Origin: an uncultured Pelagibacteraceae bacterium
Lineage (GTDB): Bacteria; Pseudomonadota; Alphaproteobacteria; Pelagibacterales; Pelagibacteraceae
Assembly: GCA_902558705.1 (NCBI GenBank)
Contig: CACEEW010000002.1
Coordinates: 76,547 to 122,189, forward strand
Length of the DNA stretch: 45,643 nt
Direction: 5' to 3'
Shown here: one piece after another, positions 33,682 through 44,477 of the stretch
How positions within the stretch are numbered: the first letter of the stretch is position 1
Layout: each line of letters starts with the position of its first letter
Position numbers and translations under genes: made by a program
Notes under the pieces: generated by a model
The model's input: the letters and a program-made list of their open reading frames with translations, nothing else
Database searches by the model: none
Told to the model about the DNA's origin: nothing

Positions 33682-33759
33682 TTAATTAAAACTAGAGTAA
33701 ATTACGAAAGAAATTGCAATAATAAATAAAATTAACAAAATTTTATTATTTAGATTCAT
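33682..33759 (-). CDS. Possible 25-residue single-helix membrane peptide
   Basis: A reverse-strand frame, ATG 33759 to TAA 33684-33682, encodes M-N-L-N-N-K, one hydrophobic helix of about 15 residues, then Y-S-S-F-N. It lies immediately before DUF502 (its stop is 5 bases upstream of the DUF502 ATG). It may be real and co-transcribed, but AT-rich DNA easily gives hydrophobic short frames, so the call is weak. Confidence 0.25.
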   Translation of the reverse strand: MNLNNKILLILFIIAISFVIYSSFN

Positions 33760-33789
33760 TTAAAAATATATTATCAATGATAATTGAAA

Positions 33790-34617
33790 ATGGATAGAAG
33801 AAAATTCTTAACTTATGTTGGTTGTGGCTGTTGTGGTTTTGCCCTTAATTCTTGTACTACAGCACCTATTACTGAAAGAAGACAATTAAAGATTGTCTCT
33901 GAGGCTAAACTAAATGCTCAGGCAGCAGCTATTTATGAAAAAGTAAAAGAAAAAGAAAAAATGAGTGATGATATAAAAGCACTTAATGAAATTAGAGAAA
34001 TAGGAAAAAAAATGGAATATTCAATAGGTGAATATTTCTACAGGTCAAAATTAAATGACCCTACAGCGAATTTTGATTGGGAGTATATATTAATTGATAA
34101 TAAAAAAGTTAGAAATGCTTGGTGTATGCCAGGTGGTAAAATTGCAATTTATTCTGGTATGCTTGAGGTAACAAAAAATAAAAATGGTCTAGCAGCTGTA
34201 ATGGGTCATGAAATTGCTCATGCTGTAGCAAAACACTCAGTTGAAAGAGCAAGTCGAGGTGCTCTTATTAATACTGGAACTCAAATCGTTGATATTCTTA
34301 GTGGTGGTAAATTATCTCAAGTTAATAGAACCACAGGAATGAATACGGTTGGTTTACTTTCTCAATTAGGGATAATGTATCCATTTAACAGAAAACAAGA
34401 AAGTGAAGCTGATTATCTTGGATTAATTTTTTCTTCTTTATCAGGATACGATATCAGGGAAACAACTAAAATTTGGGAAAGAATGAAGGAATTTAATAAG
34501 GGAAAAACTCCTTCTGAGTTTATGAGTACCCACCCTTCACCAGATAATCGTATAAGAAAAATTAAAGACTGGACTAACAGCGTAACTTTAGATTATCCAC
34601 CCATAAAAGATATCTAA
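33790..34617 (+). CDS. M48-family metalloprotease, lipoprotein
   Basis: 275 residues from ATG 33790. A twin-arginine-like start (M-D-R-R-K-F-L) leads to a short hydrophobic segment with several Cys and a lipobox-like L-N-S-C, so the protein is probably exported and lipid-anchored. The zinc site is H-E-I-A-H near residue 142, with the third ligand Glu in E-S-E-A-D near 199. Periplasmic M48 peptidases of this kind take part in outer-membrane protein quality control (as BepA or LoiP do). It stands alone, ahead of convergent tRNA-Lys. Confidence 0.9.
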   Translation: MDRRKFLTYVGCGCCGFALNSCTTAPITERRQLKIVSEAKLNAQAAAIYEKVKEKEKMSDDIKALNEIREIGKKMEYSIGEYFYRSKLNDPTANFDWEYILIDNKKVRNAWCMPGGKIAIYSGMLEVTKNKNGLAAVMGHEIAHAVAKHSVERASRGALINTGTQIVDILSGGKLSQVNRTTGMNTVGLLSQLGIMYPFNRKQESEADYLGLIFSSLSGYDIRETTKIWERMKEFNKGKTPSEFMSTHPSPDNRIRKIKDWTNSVTLDYPPIKDI

Positions 34618-34623
34618 ATTATA

Positions 34624-34699
<76 letters not shown>

Positions 34700-34722
34700 A
34701 CATTCATTAGATGAATAAAATC

Positions 34723-34750
34723 TATATATAGAATTATTTTGATAATTCAA
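34723..34750 (-). promoter_or_regulatory. Candidate promoter of tRNA-Lys
   Basis: Reverse strand TTGAAT (34750-34745), 16-base spacer, TATATA (34728-34723), about 23 bases before the tRNA 5' end. Confidence 0.4.
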
Positions 34751-34781
34751 ATAGGAATTTCTGAGACAAATAGTTTCTTAT

Positions 34782-35894
34782 TTACAACTTTTCAATATAT
34801 TTGTCATGAAAGGTGTCAAATGTACCATTTTCAATATTCTTTCTTATTGCTGTCATCAATTCTTGATAAAAGTTTATATTATGTAAAGTTAAAATCATCG
34901 AACCTAAAATTTCGTTAGTATTAAAGAGATGATTCAAATAATTCTTTGAATACTTGTTCAGGTTGAGATTTGTACAATTGTCATCTAAAGGAGTATTATC
35001 ATCTTTATATCTATTATTTTTTATATTTATTCTACCATTCCAAGTAAAAGCCAATCCTGTTCTTCCTGATCTTGTTGGCATCACACAATCAAACATATCA
35101 ATACCTCTTTTAACAGCACCTAAAATATCAGGAGGAGTACCTACTCCCATTAAATAATGAGGTTTTTCGTTTGGTAAAACATCTTTAATACCGTCTAATA
35201 CTGAAAACATTTCTTTTTGAGTTTCTCCTACAGCTAATCCACCAATTGCATAACCATCAAAATTGATTTTTTCTAATTCATTTAATGATTTTAATCTTAA
35301 GTCCTTAAAAAGTCCTCCTTGTATTATTCCAAATAATGCTTTGTGAGAATTTTTACCAAAAGCAATTTTAGATCTTTTTGCCCAATATAAAGATAGTTCC
35401 ATAGATTTTTGTATTAATTGATAATCATCAGTTTTTTTTGGGCACTCATCCATAATCATAACAATGTCAGAATTTAATCCAAGTTGAATTCTTATACTTT
35501 CCTCAGGACTCAAATTATATTTTTTTCCATCCACATGTGAATTAAAAATAGCTCCTTTTTCTCTATCAATTTTATTTAATTTAGATAATGACATCACTTG
35601 AAAGCCTCCAGAGTCAGTAAGTATCGGCAAATCACAATTCATAAATTTATGTAAACCACCAGCTTTCTGAATTCTATCAACACCAGGTCTAATCATTAAA
35701 TGATAAGTATTTCCAAGAATAATCTCAGAGCCTGTTTTAATTATATCATCAATTGTGCATGCTTTAACTGTTGCTTGAGTTCCAACTGGCATAAAGGCAG
35801 GAGTTTTAATATTGCCTCTATGTGTTTCGATTAAACCATGTCTAGCGTATTTATCTTTGTTTAATACATTAAAAGTAAAATCTTTTAATGCCAT
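34782..35894 (-). CDS. tgt: Queuine/preQ1 tRNA-ribosyltransferase with a degenerate zinc site
   Basis: 370 residues, full length. Tgt swaps guanine-34 of Asn, Asp, His and Tyr tRNAs for preQ1. The base pocket L-T-D-S-G-G-F-Q-V-M-S-L near residue 90, G-G-L-A-V-G-E near 218 and the nucleophile region F-D-C-V-M-P-T-R near 268 are intact. In the usual zinc site C-x-C-x-x-C ... H, the first Cys (D-D-N-C) and the His (L-H-N-I-N-F-Y) remain, but the second and third Cys are replaced by Asn and Leu. The last gene of the ssb-gyrA-coaD-cyclophilin-tgt run. Confidence 0.93.
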   Translation of the reverse strand: MALKDFTFNVLNKDKYARHGLIETHRGNIKTPAFMPVGTQATVKACTIDDIIKTGSEIILGNTYHLMIRPGVDRIQKAGGLHKFMNCDLPILTDSGGFQVMSLSKLNKIDREKGAIFNSHVDGKKYNLSPEESIRIQLGLNSDIVMIMDECPKKTDDYQLIQKSMELSLYWAKRSKIAFGKNSHKALFGIIQGGLFKDLRLKSLNELEKINFDGYAIGGLAVGETQKEMFSVLDGIKDVLPNEKPHYLMGVGTPPDILGAVKRGIDMFDCVMPTRSGRTGLAFTWNGRINIKNNRYKDDNTPLDDNCTNLNLNKYSKNYLNHLFNTNEILGSMILTLHNINFYQELMTAIRKNIENGTFDTFHDKYIEKL

Positions 35895-35900
35895 TAAAGT

Positions 35901-36461
35901 CTATAAAGATTTAAAGCTAATTATTTTATCCGGATCTGACACAGAACCGTTATTACTTTCATCACCTCTTTTAATTTTGTCCACATATTCCATACCTTCA
36001 ACTACTTTTCCAAAAACTGTATACTGGTTATCTAAAAACGGAGCAGGTTTAAAACAAATAAAAAATTGACTATTAGCACTATTAGGATCTGATGATCTTG
36101 CCATAGATAAGGTCCCTCTATCATGAGGTAACTTACTAAATTCTTGTTTTAAATCTGGTAAATCAGAACCACCCATACCTGCCCTTCCTAAATCAAAATC
36201 ATTAGATGATGAATTACCAAATTTAACATCACCAGTTTGGGCCATAAATCCATCTATTACTCTATGAAAAACGACATTGTCATACTTTCCATTGTCGGCT
36301 AGCTCTTTAATTCTTTTTACATGATTGGGTGCTACATTCGGAAATAATTCTATCTTAACATCTCCATCTTTTAATTTTAAAATCATTATATTCTCCTGTG
36401 ATATTGATTGATTGGTTGTTAAAAAAAATAAGATTAATATCTTTATTAAAAATCTATTCAT
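35901..36461 (-). CDS. Cyclophilin-type peptidyl-prolyl isomerase, exported
   Basis: 186 residues with a signal peptide (hydrophobic to about residue 20, S-I-S-Q). The cyclophilin domain has V-V-F-H-R-V-I-D-G-F-M-A-Q-T-G-D near residue 64 (catalytic Arg in F-H-R), G-T-L-S-M-A-R near 116, S-Q-F-F-I-C near 131 and F-G-K-V near 150. Works on periplasmic proteins. It overlaps coaD by 8 bases and precedes tgt by 6. Confidence 0.94.
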   Translation of the reverse strand: MNRFLIKILILFFLTTNQSISQENIMILKLKDGDVKIELFPNVAPNHVKRIKELADNGKYDNVVFHRVIDGFMAQTGDVKFGNSSSNDFDLGRAGMGGSDLPDLKQEFSKLPHDRGTLSMARSSDPNSANSQFFICFKPAPFLDNQYTVFGKVVEGMEYVDKIKRGDESNNGSVSDPDKIISFKSL

Positions 36462-36957
36462 AATTATTATTCTTATCTTTTAACGATTTAATTGTACTTT
36501 TAGTCGTAAATTTTTTTATGTCACCACCTAATTTAACAATTTCTTTAACAAATTTTGATGAAATAATCTGATTTTCAACATCCGACATTAAGAAAATTGT
36601 CTCTATATTGTTGTTTAATTTTCTATTCATTCCAGCTAACTGAAATTCATATTCAAAATCTGAAACTGCTCTTAAGCCTCTTAGAATTATATTAGACTTA
36701 AACTTTTTACATAAGTCAGTTGTTAGTGAGTTGAAAGAAACAACTACAATTTTTTTTTTACTCAGTTTAAGATCTTTAAATAGTGCTTTGTTAACAATAT
36801 CTATTCTTTCCTCAGAGCTAAATAAATAATTTTTATTATTAACATTCGAAACACCAACAACTATCTTATCAAACAATTTTAGTGCTTTTTTAATTACATC
36901 GATGTGTCCATATGTTATTGGATCAAATGTACCTGGATAAATAACAACTTTATTCAT
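36454..36957 (-). CDS. coaD: Phosphopantetheine adenylyltransferase
   Basis: 167 residues. The penultimate enzyme of coenzyme A synthesis. It has Y-P-G-T-F-D-P-I-T-Y-G-H at residues 6-17 (the T/H-x-G-H nucleotidyltransferase motif), R-G-L-R near 92 and I-S-S-K-F-V-K-E near 134. Its start overlaps the gyrA stop by one base. Confidence 0.96.
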   Translation of the reverse strand: MNKVVIYPGTFDPITYGHIDVIKKALKLFDKIVVGVSNVNNKNYLFSSEERIDIVNKALFKDLKLSKKKIVVVSFNSLTTDLCKKFKSNIILRGLRAVSDFEYEFQLAGMNRKLNNNIETIFLMSDVENQIISSKFVKEIVKLGGDIKKFTTKSTIKSLKDKNNNYE

Positions 36958-39536
36958 TAGATTAAATTATCATCAATTTTAATTGCAGAAACAACTTTTT
37001 CATCACCTGATAATTTAATAATTTTAACACCTTGAGTATTCCTACCAGCTGATCTAATCTCTTTAACAGCAACTCTAATTACTCTACCTTTGTTTGTTGA
37101 AATTAATATTTCATCTCCTTCAAATACTGGAAATGATGATGTTATATTTCCATTTCTTGGTGAATTTATAATTCCAATAATCCCTTTACCACCACGATTT
37201 GTTACACGATAATCTATATGAGAAGTCTTTTTACCGAATCCATTTTCACTTATTGATAAAACAAATTTTTCTTTAGCTTTAATTTCAGATTTTTCATCTT
37301 TAGATATTTTGCCATTTTTTTTTGTTTTATCATTATCAATTACTGAAAGAGATACTATCTGATCATTTGTAGCCAATTCAATTCCTTTAATTCCTTTTGA
37401 TGAACGACCTTTAAAAACTCTTAATTTTTTTGCTTCAAAACGAATACATTTACCAAATTTAGTACTCAATATAATGTCCTGATCATCCTGACATATTTTT
37501 ACTCCAACAATTTTATCATTATTATCAAGCTTCATTGCAATTTTTCCTGAGGCATTAATTGAAGAAAAATCATCTAGGCTATTTTTTCTAACTTTACCTT
37601 GAGCAGTTGCAAAAATTATTTGATAATTCTTAAGGTCTGTGTCATTTTCTGGCATCGGCATGATTGAGCTTATTGACTGGTGATTTTTTAAAGGTAAAAT
37701 ATTAAACAAAGATTTTCCTTTTGAAGTTGTTGACCCTTCAGGGATTTTCCATGCTTTAATCTTATAAACCAATCCCTCTGTAGAAAAAAATAAAACAGAA
37801 GTATGGGTATTAACTGATAATGTTTGAATGACAGAGTCCTGATCTCTTGTTGTAATTCCAGATTTTCCTTTACCACCTCTTTTTTGTTGTTTAACACCAT
37901 CCAAAGAGCCTCTCTTTATATATCCTTGTAACGTGACGGTTATTATTACTGACTGTTTTTGAATTGTTTCTTCAATATCATAATTTAAAACAGCGTCTAT
38001 TATTTTAGTTCTTCTTGGGATTGTAAATTTTTCTTTGATACTTTTTAGTTCTTCACTAATGACTTTTAAAAGTTCTTTTTTAGAAGATATGATTTTTTTA
38101 AATTTAATAATTAATTCAGCTAGTTTTTTTATCTCAACTTCAATTTCGTTAGCTCCTAAAGCTGTTAATTTTTGTAATCTTAATTCTAGAATTGCTAGAA
38201 CTTGTGGCTCTGTTAATGAGTAAAGGTTTTTATTTTTTTTACCTTCAACTAAAGAAATTAATTTTTGTGTTTTATTGATTTTCCATTTTGTTTTTAGAAT
38301 AGATTGTTTCGCATCATCAGGTGTTTTTGATGAACGAATAATTTTAATAATTTTATCTAAATTTTCAACAGAGACAGATAAACCTAATAAAATGTGTGCA
38401 CGATCCTCTGCTTTTTTTAAATCGAATTTAGTTTTTTTAATTACAACGTCTTCTCTAAAGGACAAGAAACTAGATAAAAAATCTTTTAAATTACAAGTTT
38501 TTGGTTTTCCTTCAACTATAGCTAAAGTATTAAAACCAAAAGAACTTTCGATTTGGGTATTTTTGTAAAGTTGTCTTTTTATAGTTTCTGGCTCAACACC
38601 GTTTCTTAAATCTATCGCTACTCTAATACCTTCTCTATTAGACTCATCTCTAATATCTTTAATACCCTCAATTTTTTTTTCTCTTACTAATTGTGCAATT
38701 CTTTCATTTAAAACTGATTTGTTTACTTGATATGGAATAGATGTAATTACCAATCTATCTCTTCCATTTTTAAGAGACTCGGCTGAGATTTCGCCTCTTA
38801 TTTTAAATGAACCTCTGCCATTATTATATCCTTGTTTGATAATATCTTTGCCAATTATTATACCGCCTGTTGGAAAATCTGGTCCTGGAATATGTTTCAT
38901 TAATTCTTTAATTTTAATATCTTTATTTTCAATCAAAGCTAATGTACCCTCAATAATTTCTCCTAAATTATGTGGTGGAATACTCGTTGCCATTCCAACT
39001 GCTATACCACCTGCTCCATTAACCAATAAATTTGGATATTGTGATGGGAGAACGGTAGGTTCCTTCTCAGTTTCATCATAATTGCTTTTATATTCAACAG
39101 TATTCTTCTCAATGTCATCAATTAAATATTGAGAAACTTTCGAAAGCCTTGTTTCTGTGTATCTCATTGCAGCTGCAGGATCTCCATCGATAGAACCAAA
39201 GTTTCCTTGACCTTCAACTAAAGGTAAGCTCATGGAAAAATCTTGCACCATTCTTACAAGAGCATCATATACAGACTGATCACCGTGAGGATGATATTTA
39301 CCAATTACATCTCCAACTATTCTTGCGGATTTTCTAAATTGTTTAGACCAGTCGTAACCACCTTTGTACATTGCGTACAAAATTCTTCTATGAACTGGCT
39401 TTAAACCATCTCTAATATCAGGTAGCGCCCTACTAACTATTACACTCATTGCATAAGAAAGATAAGACGAGCTCATCTCATCATGCATCGAGATCAACTT
39501 AATATTCTTATCTTCGGGAACTTCTGTTTTTTGCAT
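36957..39536 (-). CDS. gyrA: DNA gyrase subunit A
   Basis: 859 residues. The catalytic tyrosine is in M-R-Y-T-E-T-R-L near residue 122, and the C-terminal half has the beta-pinwheel repeats with the GyrA-box-like Q-Q-K-R-G-G-K-G near 560 that wraps DNA. The loop that carries quinolone-resistance positions reads [10 protein letters not shown], with Gln at the position of E. coli Ser83. It is linked to ssb upstream (5 bases) and coaD downstream (1-base overlap). Confidence 0.97.
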   Translation of the reverse strand: MQKTEVPEDKNIKLISMHDEMSSSYLSYAMSVIVSRALPDIRDGLKPVHRRILYAMYKGGYDWSKQFRKSARIVGDVIGKYHPHGDQSVYDALVRMVQDFSMSLPLVEGQGNFGSIDGDPAAAMRYTETRLSKVSQYLIDDIEKNTVEYKSNYDETEKEPTVLPSQYPNLLVNGAGGIAVGMATSIPPHNLGEIIEGTLALIENKDIKIKELMKHIPGPDFPTGGIIIGKDIIKQGYNNGRGSFKIRGEISAESLKNGRDRLVITSIPYQVNKSVLNERIAQLVREKKIEGIKDIRDESNREGIRVAIDLRNGVEPETIKRQLYKNTQIESSFGFNTLAIVEGKPKTCNLKDFLSSFLSFREDVVIKKTKFDLKKAEDRAHILLGLSVSVENLDKIIKIIRSSKTPDDAKQSILKTKWKINKTQKLISLVEGKKNKNLYSLTEPQVLAILELRLQKLTALGANEIEVEIKKLAELIIKFKKIISSKKELLKVISEELKSIKEKFTIPRRTKIIDAVLNYDIEETIQKQSVIITVTLQGYIKRGSLDGVKQQKRGGKGKSGITTRDQDSVIQTLSVNTHTSVLFFSTEGLVYKIKAWKIPEGSTTSKGKSLFNILPLKNHQSISSIMPMPENDTDLKNYQIIFATAQGKVRKNSLDDFSSINASGKIAMKLDNNDKIVGVKICQDDQDIILSTKFGKCIRFEAKKLRVFKGRSSKGIKGIELATNDQIVSLSVIDNDKTKKNGKISKDEKSEIKAKEKFVLSISENGFGKKTSHIDYRVTNRGGKGIIGIINSPRNGNITSSFPVFEGDEILISTNKGRVIRVAVKEIRSAGRNTQGVKIIKLSGDEKVVSAIKIDDNLI

Positions 39537-39541
39537 ATGAA

Positions 39542-39997
39542 TTAAAAGGGAATTTCGTCATCCATGTCATTAGATATTTGAGACATGTCATCATTGTTTG
39601 ATGGTGATTGAGAGTTGTCATTGGCTATTCCTCCGCCAGAATTTCCACCACCCAACATTGTTAAAGATGAATTATAACCTTGAATAACTATTTCAGTTGA
39701 ATACTTATCTTGACCAGATTGTTCGTCTTTCCATTTTCGAGTTGTTAGTTGTCCTTCAACATAAATTTGAGCACCTTTTTTTAAATATTGTTGAACAACA
39801 TTTACTAGTCCTTCATTAAATACAACTATACGGTGCCATTCAGTTTTTTCTTTTTTTTCACCTGAATTCTTATCTTTCCATGATTGACTAGTAGCTAAAC
39901 TTAATCTAGCTACACTTTTACCGTTAACCATTTGTTTAATTTCAGGATCTGCGCCCAAACGACCAATTAAAAGTACTTTATTTAAACTTCCAGCCAT
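39542..39997 (-). CDS. ssb: Single-stranded DNA-binding protein
   Basis: 151 residues. The OB fold begins [18 protein letters not shown] and includes W-H-R-I-V-V-F near 53 and [10 protein letters not shown] near 74. A glycine/asparagine-rich linker leads to the acidic tip D-D-E-I-P-F that binds partner proteins. It is divergent from uvrA, the classic ssb-uvrA arrangement. No recognisable LexA box was seen in the 90 bases between them. Confidence 0.96.
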   Translation of the reverse strand: MAGSLNKVLLIGRLGADPEIKQMVNGKSVARLSLATSQSWKDKNSGEKKEKTEWHRIVVFNEGLVNVVQQYLKKGAQIYVEGQLTTRKWKDEQSGQDKYSTEIVIQGYNSSLTMLGGGNSGGGIANDNSQSPSNNDDMSQISNDMDDEIPF

Positions 39998-40087
39998 AAT
40001 ATTTTAATATTTGTTAAATTAATTTATTTGAACTATATCACAATTTACTCTGAATATTAATTTTATTAAGTCAAAGCAACAAAAATT

Positions 40088-42943
40088 ATGATTAAAAAGA
40101 TAGTTATTAAGGGAGCTAAAGAACATAATTTGAAGAATATTTCTTTAGAAATACCTAAAGATAAATTTGTTGTAATTACTGGCTTATCTGGATCGGGAAA
40201 ATCATCATTAGCATTTGATACAGTCTATGCTGAAGGGCAAAGAAGATATGTTGAAAGTTTATCGGCATATGCAAGACAATTTTTAGACAAAATGAAAAAA
40301 CCAAATGTGGATTTAATTGAAGGATTAAGTCCAGCAATTTCGATTGAGCAAAAAAATACATCAAAAAATCCTCGGTCTACAGTTGCAACAGTGACTGAAA
40401 TTTATGATTATATGAGAGTACTGTATGCTAGAGCAGGAATACCTTTTTCACCATTCACTGGTAAACCAATTACATCACAAACTGTTACACAAATTGTTGA
40501 TAAGATTAAAGAACTTCCAAAAAAATCAACTATATATATTTATGCACCAGTCGTAAGAGGTCGCAAGGGAGAATATAGAAAAGAAATTTTAAATTACAAA
40601 AAAAGAGGGTTTAGAAAAATAAAAATAGATGATGTTTTATACGATATTGAAAAAGTCCCTGAATTAAATAAAAAAGTTAAACATGATATTTACATTCTTG
40701 TTGATAGGATAGTTCTAAATTCATCCTTAGGAAATAGACTAGCTGAAAGTATAGAATCGTCAATCAATATTGCTAATGGTTTAGTTTTTGTTGAATATGA
40801 GGACGAAACTTTACCAAAAAAATTTAGAAAATTAGAAAGATTAATATTTTCAACTAAATTTGCCTGTCCAGAAAGTGGCTTCACAATTGAAGAAATTGAA
40901 CCAAGGCTTTTTTCTTTTAATAGTCCATTTGGAGCTTGTGAAGAGTGTGAAGGAATAGGAATAAAATTAAATGTTGATCCCAATTTGGTTGTACCAAATG
41001 AAAAGAAAAGTATCGCAGATGGAGCTATAGAGCCCTGGGCAAAAACTACAACATTATATTATGCACAAACGCTCTCATCATTAGCAAAACATTATGGATT
41101 CTCATTAGAAGATAAATGGTCAAAACTTTCTAAAAAAATAAAAGATATAATCCTTTATGGATCTGATGAAGAAGAAATAAAATTCTCATATGATGATGGA
41201 TATGAAAAATATTCTCATAAAAAAACATTTGAAGGAGTAATAAACAACCTAGAAAGAAGGTATTTAGAGACAGATAGTGATTGGAAAAGAGAGGAAATTT
41301 CTCAATACCAATCTGATACAAAATGTGAGAGATGTAATGGTCATAGACTAAAAGATGAAGCTCTTTGTGTTAAAATTGATGGATTACATATAAGTGAAGT
41401 AACTGAAAAGTCTATTTCTGATGCTGCTAAATGGTTTGATAATCTTAAAAATACTTTAGATAAAAGACAAGTAAAGATTGCTGAACATATTTTAAAAGAG
41501 ATAAATGAAAGATTAAATTTTTTATTAAATGTTGGTCTTGACTATCTAACTCTATCAAGAGAATCTGGAACTTTATCGGGTGGTGAGGCTCAAAGAATAC
41601 GTTTGGCTTCACAAATAGGTTCTGGATTAACAGGTGTTTTATATGTACTTGATGAACCCTCTATTGGTCTTCATCAAAAAGATAATGTTAAATTAATTAA
41701 TGCACTAAAAAGATTACGAGATTTAGGTAATACAGTTATTGTAGTAGAACATGATACTGAAACAATGGAAAATGCAGATCATATAATTGATCTTGGTCCT
41801 GAAGCTGGTAATAATGGTGGTGAAATAGTTGCACAAGGTTCTTTTAAAGAAATTAGCCAAAATAAAAATAGTATTACAGGTAAATATCTATCAAATAAAT
41901 TAAAGATTAATGTTCCTCAAAAAAGAAGGTTAGCAAAAAATGGTAGATTTTTAGAAATTACAGGAGCTAGTGGTAACAACTTGGACAATGTGAATTTAAA
42001 GATACCACTTGGCAGTTTAACTTGCGTAACTGGTGTATCTGGTAGTGGTAAATCTACTCTTGTGTTACAGACTTTATATAATGCACTCAACTTAACTTTA
42101 AATAATAATAAATCTAGAAAAATTCCAAAACCTTTTAAAGGTTTTAAAGGAACCGAATTAGTTGATAAAATTATTGATATCGATCAATCACCTATTGGTC
42201 GAACACCTAGATCAAATCCAGCAACTTATACAGGTGCTTTTGGTCCAATTAGAGATTGGTTTACGGGATTACCAGAATCAAAAACAAGAGGTTACAAGCC
42301 AGGTCGATTTTCTTTTAATGTAAGGGGTGGAAGATGTGAGGCTTGTGAGGGTGATGGAGTAATTACTTATGAAATGCATTTTTTACCTGATGTTTATATA
42401 CAGTGTGATGAATGCAAAGGTACCAGATATAATAGAGAAACTTTAGAAATAAAATTTAAAGATAAAAGTATTGCTGATGTTTTGGATATGACTGTAGATG
42501 AGGGTTGTGAATATTTTGAAAACATATCTAATATCAAAACTAAACTGTTGACTTTAAAAAAAGTTGGTCTTGGTTATATAAAAATTGGACAACAAGCCAC
42601 AACATTATCTGGTGGTGAGGCTCAAAGAATAAAACTTGCCAAGGAATTATCTAAACGTTCGACAGGTAGAACTATGTATATTTTAGATGAACCAACTACA
42701 GGCCTACATCAGCATGATATTAAAAAATTGCTGGAAATTCTTCATACTTTTGTCTCACTAGGAAACACAGTGGTGGTCATAGAGCATAATTTAGATGTGA
42801 TAAAAACCGCGGATTACATAGTGGATATGGGGCCTGAGGGAGGAGTAAAAGGTGGAAAAATTATCGCAGAAGGTAAACCTGAAGAAATCTGCAAGATTAC
42901 TAACAGTTATACAGGTAAATTTTTAAAACCACTTTTAAATTAG
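40088..42943 (+). CDS. uvrA: Excinuclease ABC subunit A
   Basis: 951 residues. Damage-recognition ATPase of nucleotide excision repair. Two ABC modules are visible: Walker [10 protein letters not shown] near residue 32 and G-V-S-G-S-G-K-S-T near 650, with signature L-S-G-G-E-A-Q-R in both halves (near 496 and 840). Zinc fingers C-x-x-C occur near 277 (C-E-E-C), 414 (C-E-R-C) and 754 (C-E-A-C ... C-D-E-C). Full length and intact. Confidence 0.97.
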   Translation: MIKKIVIKGAKEHNLKNISLEIPKDKFVVITGLSGSGKSSLAFDTVYAEGQRRYVESLSAYARQFLDKMKKPNVDLIEGLSPAISIEQKNTSKNPRSTVATVTEIYDYMRVLYARAGIPFSPFTGKPITSQTVTQIVDKIKELPKKSTIYIYAPVVRGRKGEYRKEILNYKKRGFRKIKIDDVLYDIEKVPELNKKVKHDIYILVDRIVLNSSLGNRLAESIESSINIANGLVFVEYEDETLPKKFRKLERLIFSTKFACPESGFTIEEIEPRLFSFNSPFGACEECEGIGIKLNVDPNLVVPNEKKSIADGAIEPWAKTTTLYYAQTLSSLAKHYGFSLEDKWSKLSKKIKDIILYGSDEEEIKFSYDDGYEKYSHKKTFEGVINNLERRYLETDSDWKREEISQYQSDTKCERCNGHRLKDEALCVKIDGLHISEVTEKSISDAAKWFDNLKNTLDKRQVKIAEHILKEINERLNFLLNVGLDYLTLSRESGTLSGGEAQRIRLASQIGSGLTGVLYVLDEPSIGLHQKDNVKLINALKRLRDLGNTVIVVEHDTETMENADHIIDLGPEAGNNGGEIVAQGSFKEISQNKNSITGKYLSNKLKINVPQKRRLAKNGRFLEITGASGNNLDNVNLKIPLGSLTCVTGVSGSGKSTLVLQTLYNALNLTLNNNKSRKIPKPFKGFKGTELVDKIIDIDQSPIGRTPRSNPATYTGAFGPIRDWFTGLPESKTRGYKPGRFSFNVRGGRCEACEGDGVITYEMHFLPDVYIQCDECKGTRYNRETLEIKFKDKSIADVLDMTVDEGCEYFENISNIKTKLLTLKKVGLGYIKIGQQATTLSGGEAQRIKLAKELSKRSTGRTMYILDEPTTGLHQHDIKKLLEILHTFVSLGNTVVVIEHNLDVIKTADYIVDMGPEGGVKGGKIIAEGKPEEICKITNSYTGKFLKPLLN

Positions 42944-42990
42944 ATAATAAATATTGTTATATCTAGATGAAATTAGTATATTAAAGATTA

Positions 42991-43593
42991 ATGGGTAACT
43001 TACTTTCTTCACTTTCAAAAACAATTCATGCATCCTTAGCGATTGCTATAATTTTATTTTTAGGATTATTTTATCAAAATGATGGGTTTAGCTTTGATAG
43101 AATTTTTTGGAGTTGGGTTGCAAGATATGTTCATGTCATAGTTGGAATAATGTGGATTGGTTTATTATGGTATTTCAATTTTGTTCAAATTCCTAATATG
43201 AGTAAAATACCTGACGAACAAAAACCTGCAATTGGGAAAGTTATTGCTCCTGCTGCATTATTTTATTTTAGGTGGGGAGCGGCACTTACTGTTTTATCTG
43301 GATTAATTCTTGCTGGACTAAATGGATATTTACATGATTCAATGACACTTAGTATTGGTTCTGGAATACCAAAACATACGGCAATAGGTATTGGAATGTG
43401 GTTAGGTTTAATTATGGCTTTCAATGTATGGTTTGTTATTTGGCCTAATCAGAAAAGAGCTTTGGGTATTGTTGAGTGTGAACCAGAAATAAAAGCTAAA
43501 TCTGCAAGAACCGCAATGTTATTTTCAAGAACAAATACATTATTGTCCATACCAATGCTACTGACAATGGTGGCTGCTCAAAATTTATATTAA
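42991..43593 (+). CDS. Urate-oxidase N-terminal-type (PuuD-like) membrane protein
   Basis: 200 residues with about five or six helices. It resembles the membrane part of the urate hydroxylase PuuD: Y-V-H-V-I-V-G-I-M-W-I-G-L-L-W-Y-F-N-F-V-Q-I-P near residue 45, V-I-A-P-A-A-L-F-Y-F-R-W-G-A near 87, and F-N-V-W-F-V-I-W-P-N-Q-K near 145, ending in a conserved R-T-A-M-L-F-S-R-T-N-T block. The cytochrome c domain found at the C-terminus of PuuD is missing and no purine genes are nearby, so urate oxidation is doubtful; haem binding through the conserved His residues remains possible. Start chosen at ATG 42991. Confidence 0.75.
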   Translation: MGNLLSSLSKTIHASLAIAIILFLGLFYQNDGFSFDRIFWSWVARYVHVIVGIMWIGLLWYFNFVQIPNMSKIPDEQKPAIGKVIAPAALFYFRWGAALTVLSGLILAGLNGYLHDSMTLSIGSGIPKHTAIGIGMWLGLIMAFNVWFVIWPNQKRALGIVECEPEIKAKSARTAMLFSRTNTLLSIPMLLTMVAAQNLY

Positions 43594-44477
43594 TTATTAT
43601 CGTCTTCTTTTAAAACAGTTTTTTGAGACACTTTAAGTCTAACTAGAACTGTATTAGCAATATATATTGATGAATAAGTACCAAAAATTACGCCAAATAT
43701 CATAGCTAGGGAAAAGCCTCTTAAAATTTCACCACCAAAGAAAAATATCGATAACAATGCTAATAAAGTTGTTATAGAAGTTATTAAAGTTCTCGATAAA
43801 GTTTCATTTATTGAAATATTTGTTAATTCAAAAATTTTTATATCTGAATATTTTCTTAAATTTTCCCTAACTCTATCAAAAATTACAACAGTATCATTCA
43901 TTGAATAGCCAACAATTGTTAGTACTGCAGCAATAATTGATAAATTAATTTCTAGTCCAAGGAGAGAGAACAAGCCTAACGTTACTATAACATCATGAAA
44001 TAAAGCTAATATAGCTCCAAGACTAAATTGCCATTCAAATCTAATCCAAATGTAGATAAGCATTAAAATCAAAGCAACTGATATTGCTATAATTCCAGAC
44101 TTTAATAATTCTGCACTAACTTTTGGTCCTACATTTTCAACTCTTCTAAAATTAAAATTATTTCCAAAAGACTTATCGAGGTTTTTTTTTATTTCTTCTA
44201 TTACTTTTTTATTATTATTATTTTCAAACTTAATTAAAAAATCTGTTTCATTTCCAAATTTTTTAACTGAAACATCACCTAGATTCATTTGATTAAGATT
44301 ATCTCTTAAGGATGATACATTAATTTTAGATTCTGACGCTCTAAGTTCAATTAGTGTACCACCTTTAAAATCTATACCAAAATTTAAACCCTTGAAGGTC
44401 AATAATAATAATGAGACTAAAACAAGCGAAACTGAAAGAATGTTAAATTTATTATAATATTTGTTAAATGCTATCAT
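43590..44477 (-). CDS. secF: Protein translocase subunit SecF
   Basis: 295 residues. Six membrane helices and a periplasmic domain. Motifs: L-N-F-G-I-D-F-K-G-G-T-L-I-E near residue 30 and the helix-4 segment D-x-V-V-I-F-D-R-V-R-E-N near 195 with the proton-path Asp. With SecD it uses the proton gradient to finish protein export. It begins directly after the secD stop (no spacer) and its tail overlaps the PuuD-like gene by 4 bases. Confidence 0.96.
   Translation of the reverse strand: MIAFNKYYNKFNILSVSLVLVSLLLLTFKGLNFGIDFKGGTLIELRASESKINVSSLRDNLNQMNLGDVSVKKFGNETDFLIKFENNNNKKVIEEIKKNLDKSFGNNFNFRRVENVGPKVSAELLKSGIIAISVALILMLIYIWIRFEWQFSLGAILALFHDVIVTLGLFSLLGLEINLSIIAAVLTIVGYSMNDTVVIFDRVRENLRKYSDIKIFELTNISINETLSRTLITSITTLLALLSIFFFGGEILRGFSLAMIFGVIFGTYSSIYIANTVLVRLKVSQKTVLKEDDNN

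Noticed and set aside
39998-40087. SOS (LexA) box between ssb and uvrA
   Set aside because: A GAAC occurs but no properly spaced partner half-site was found.
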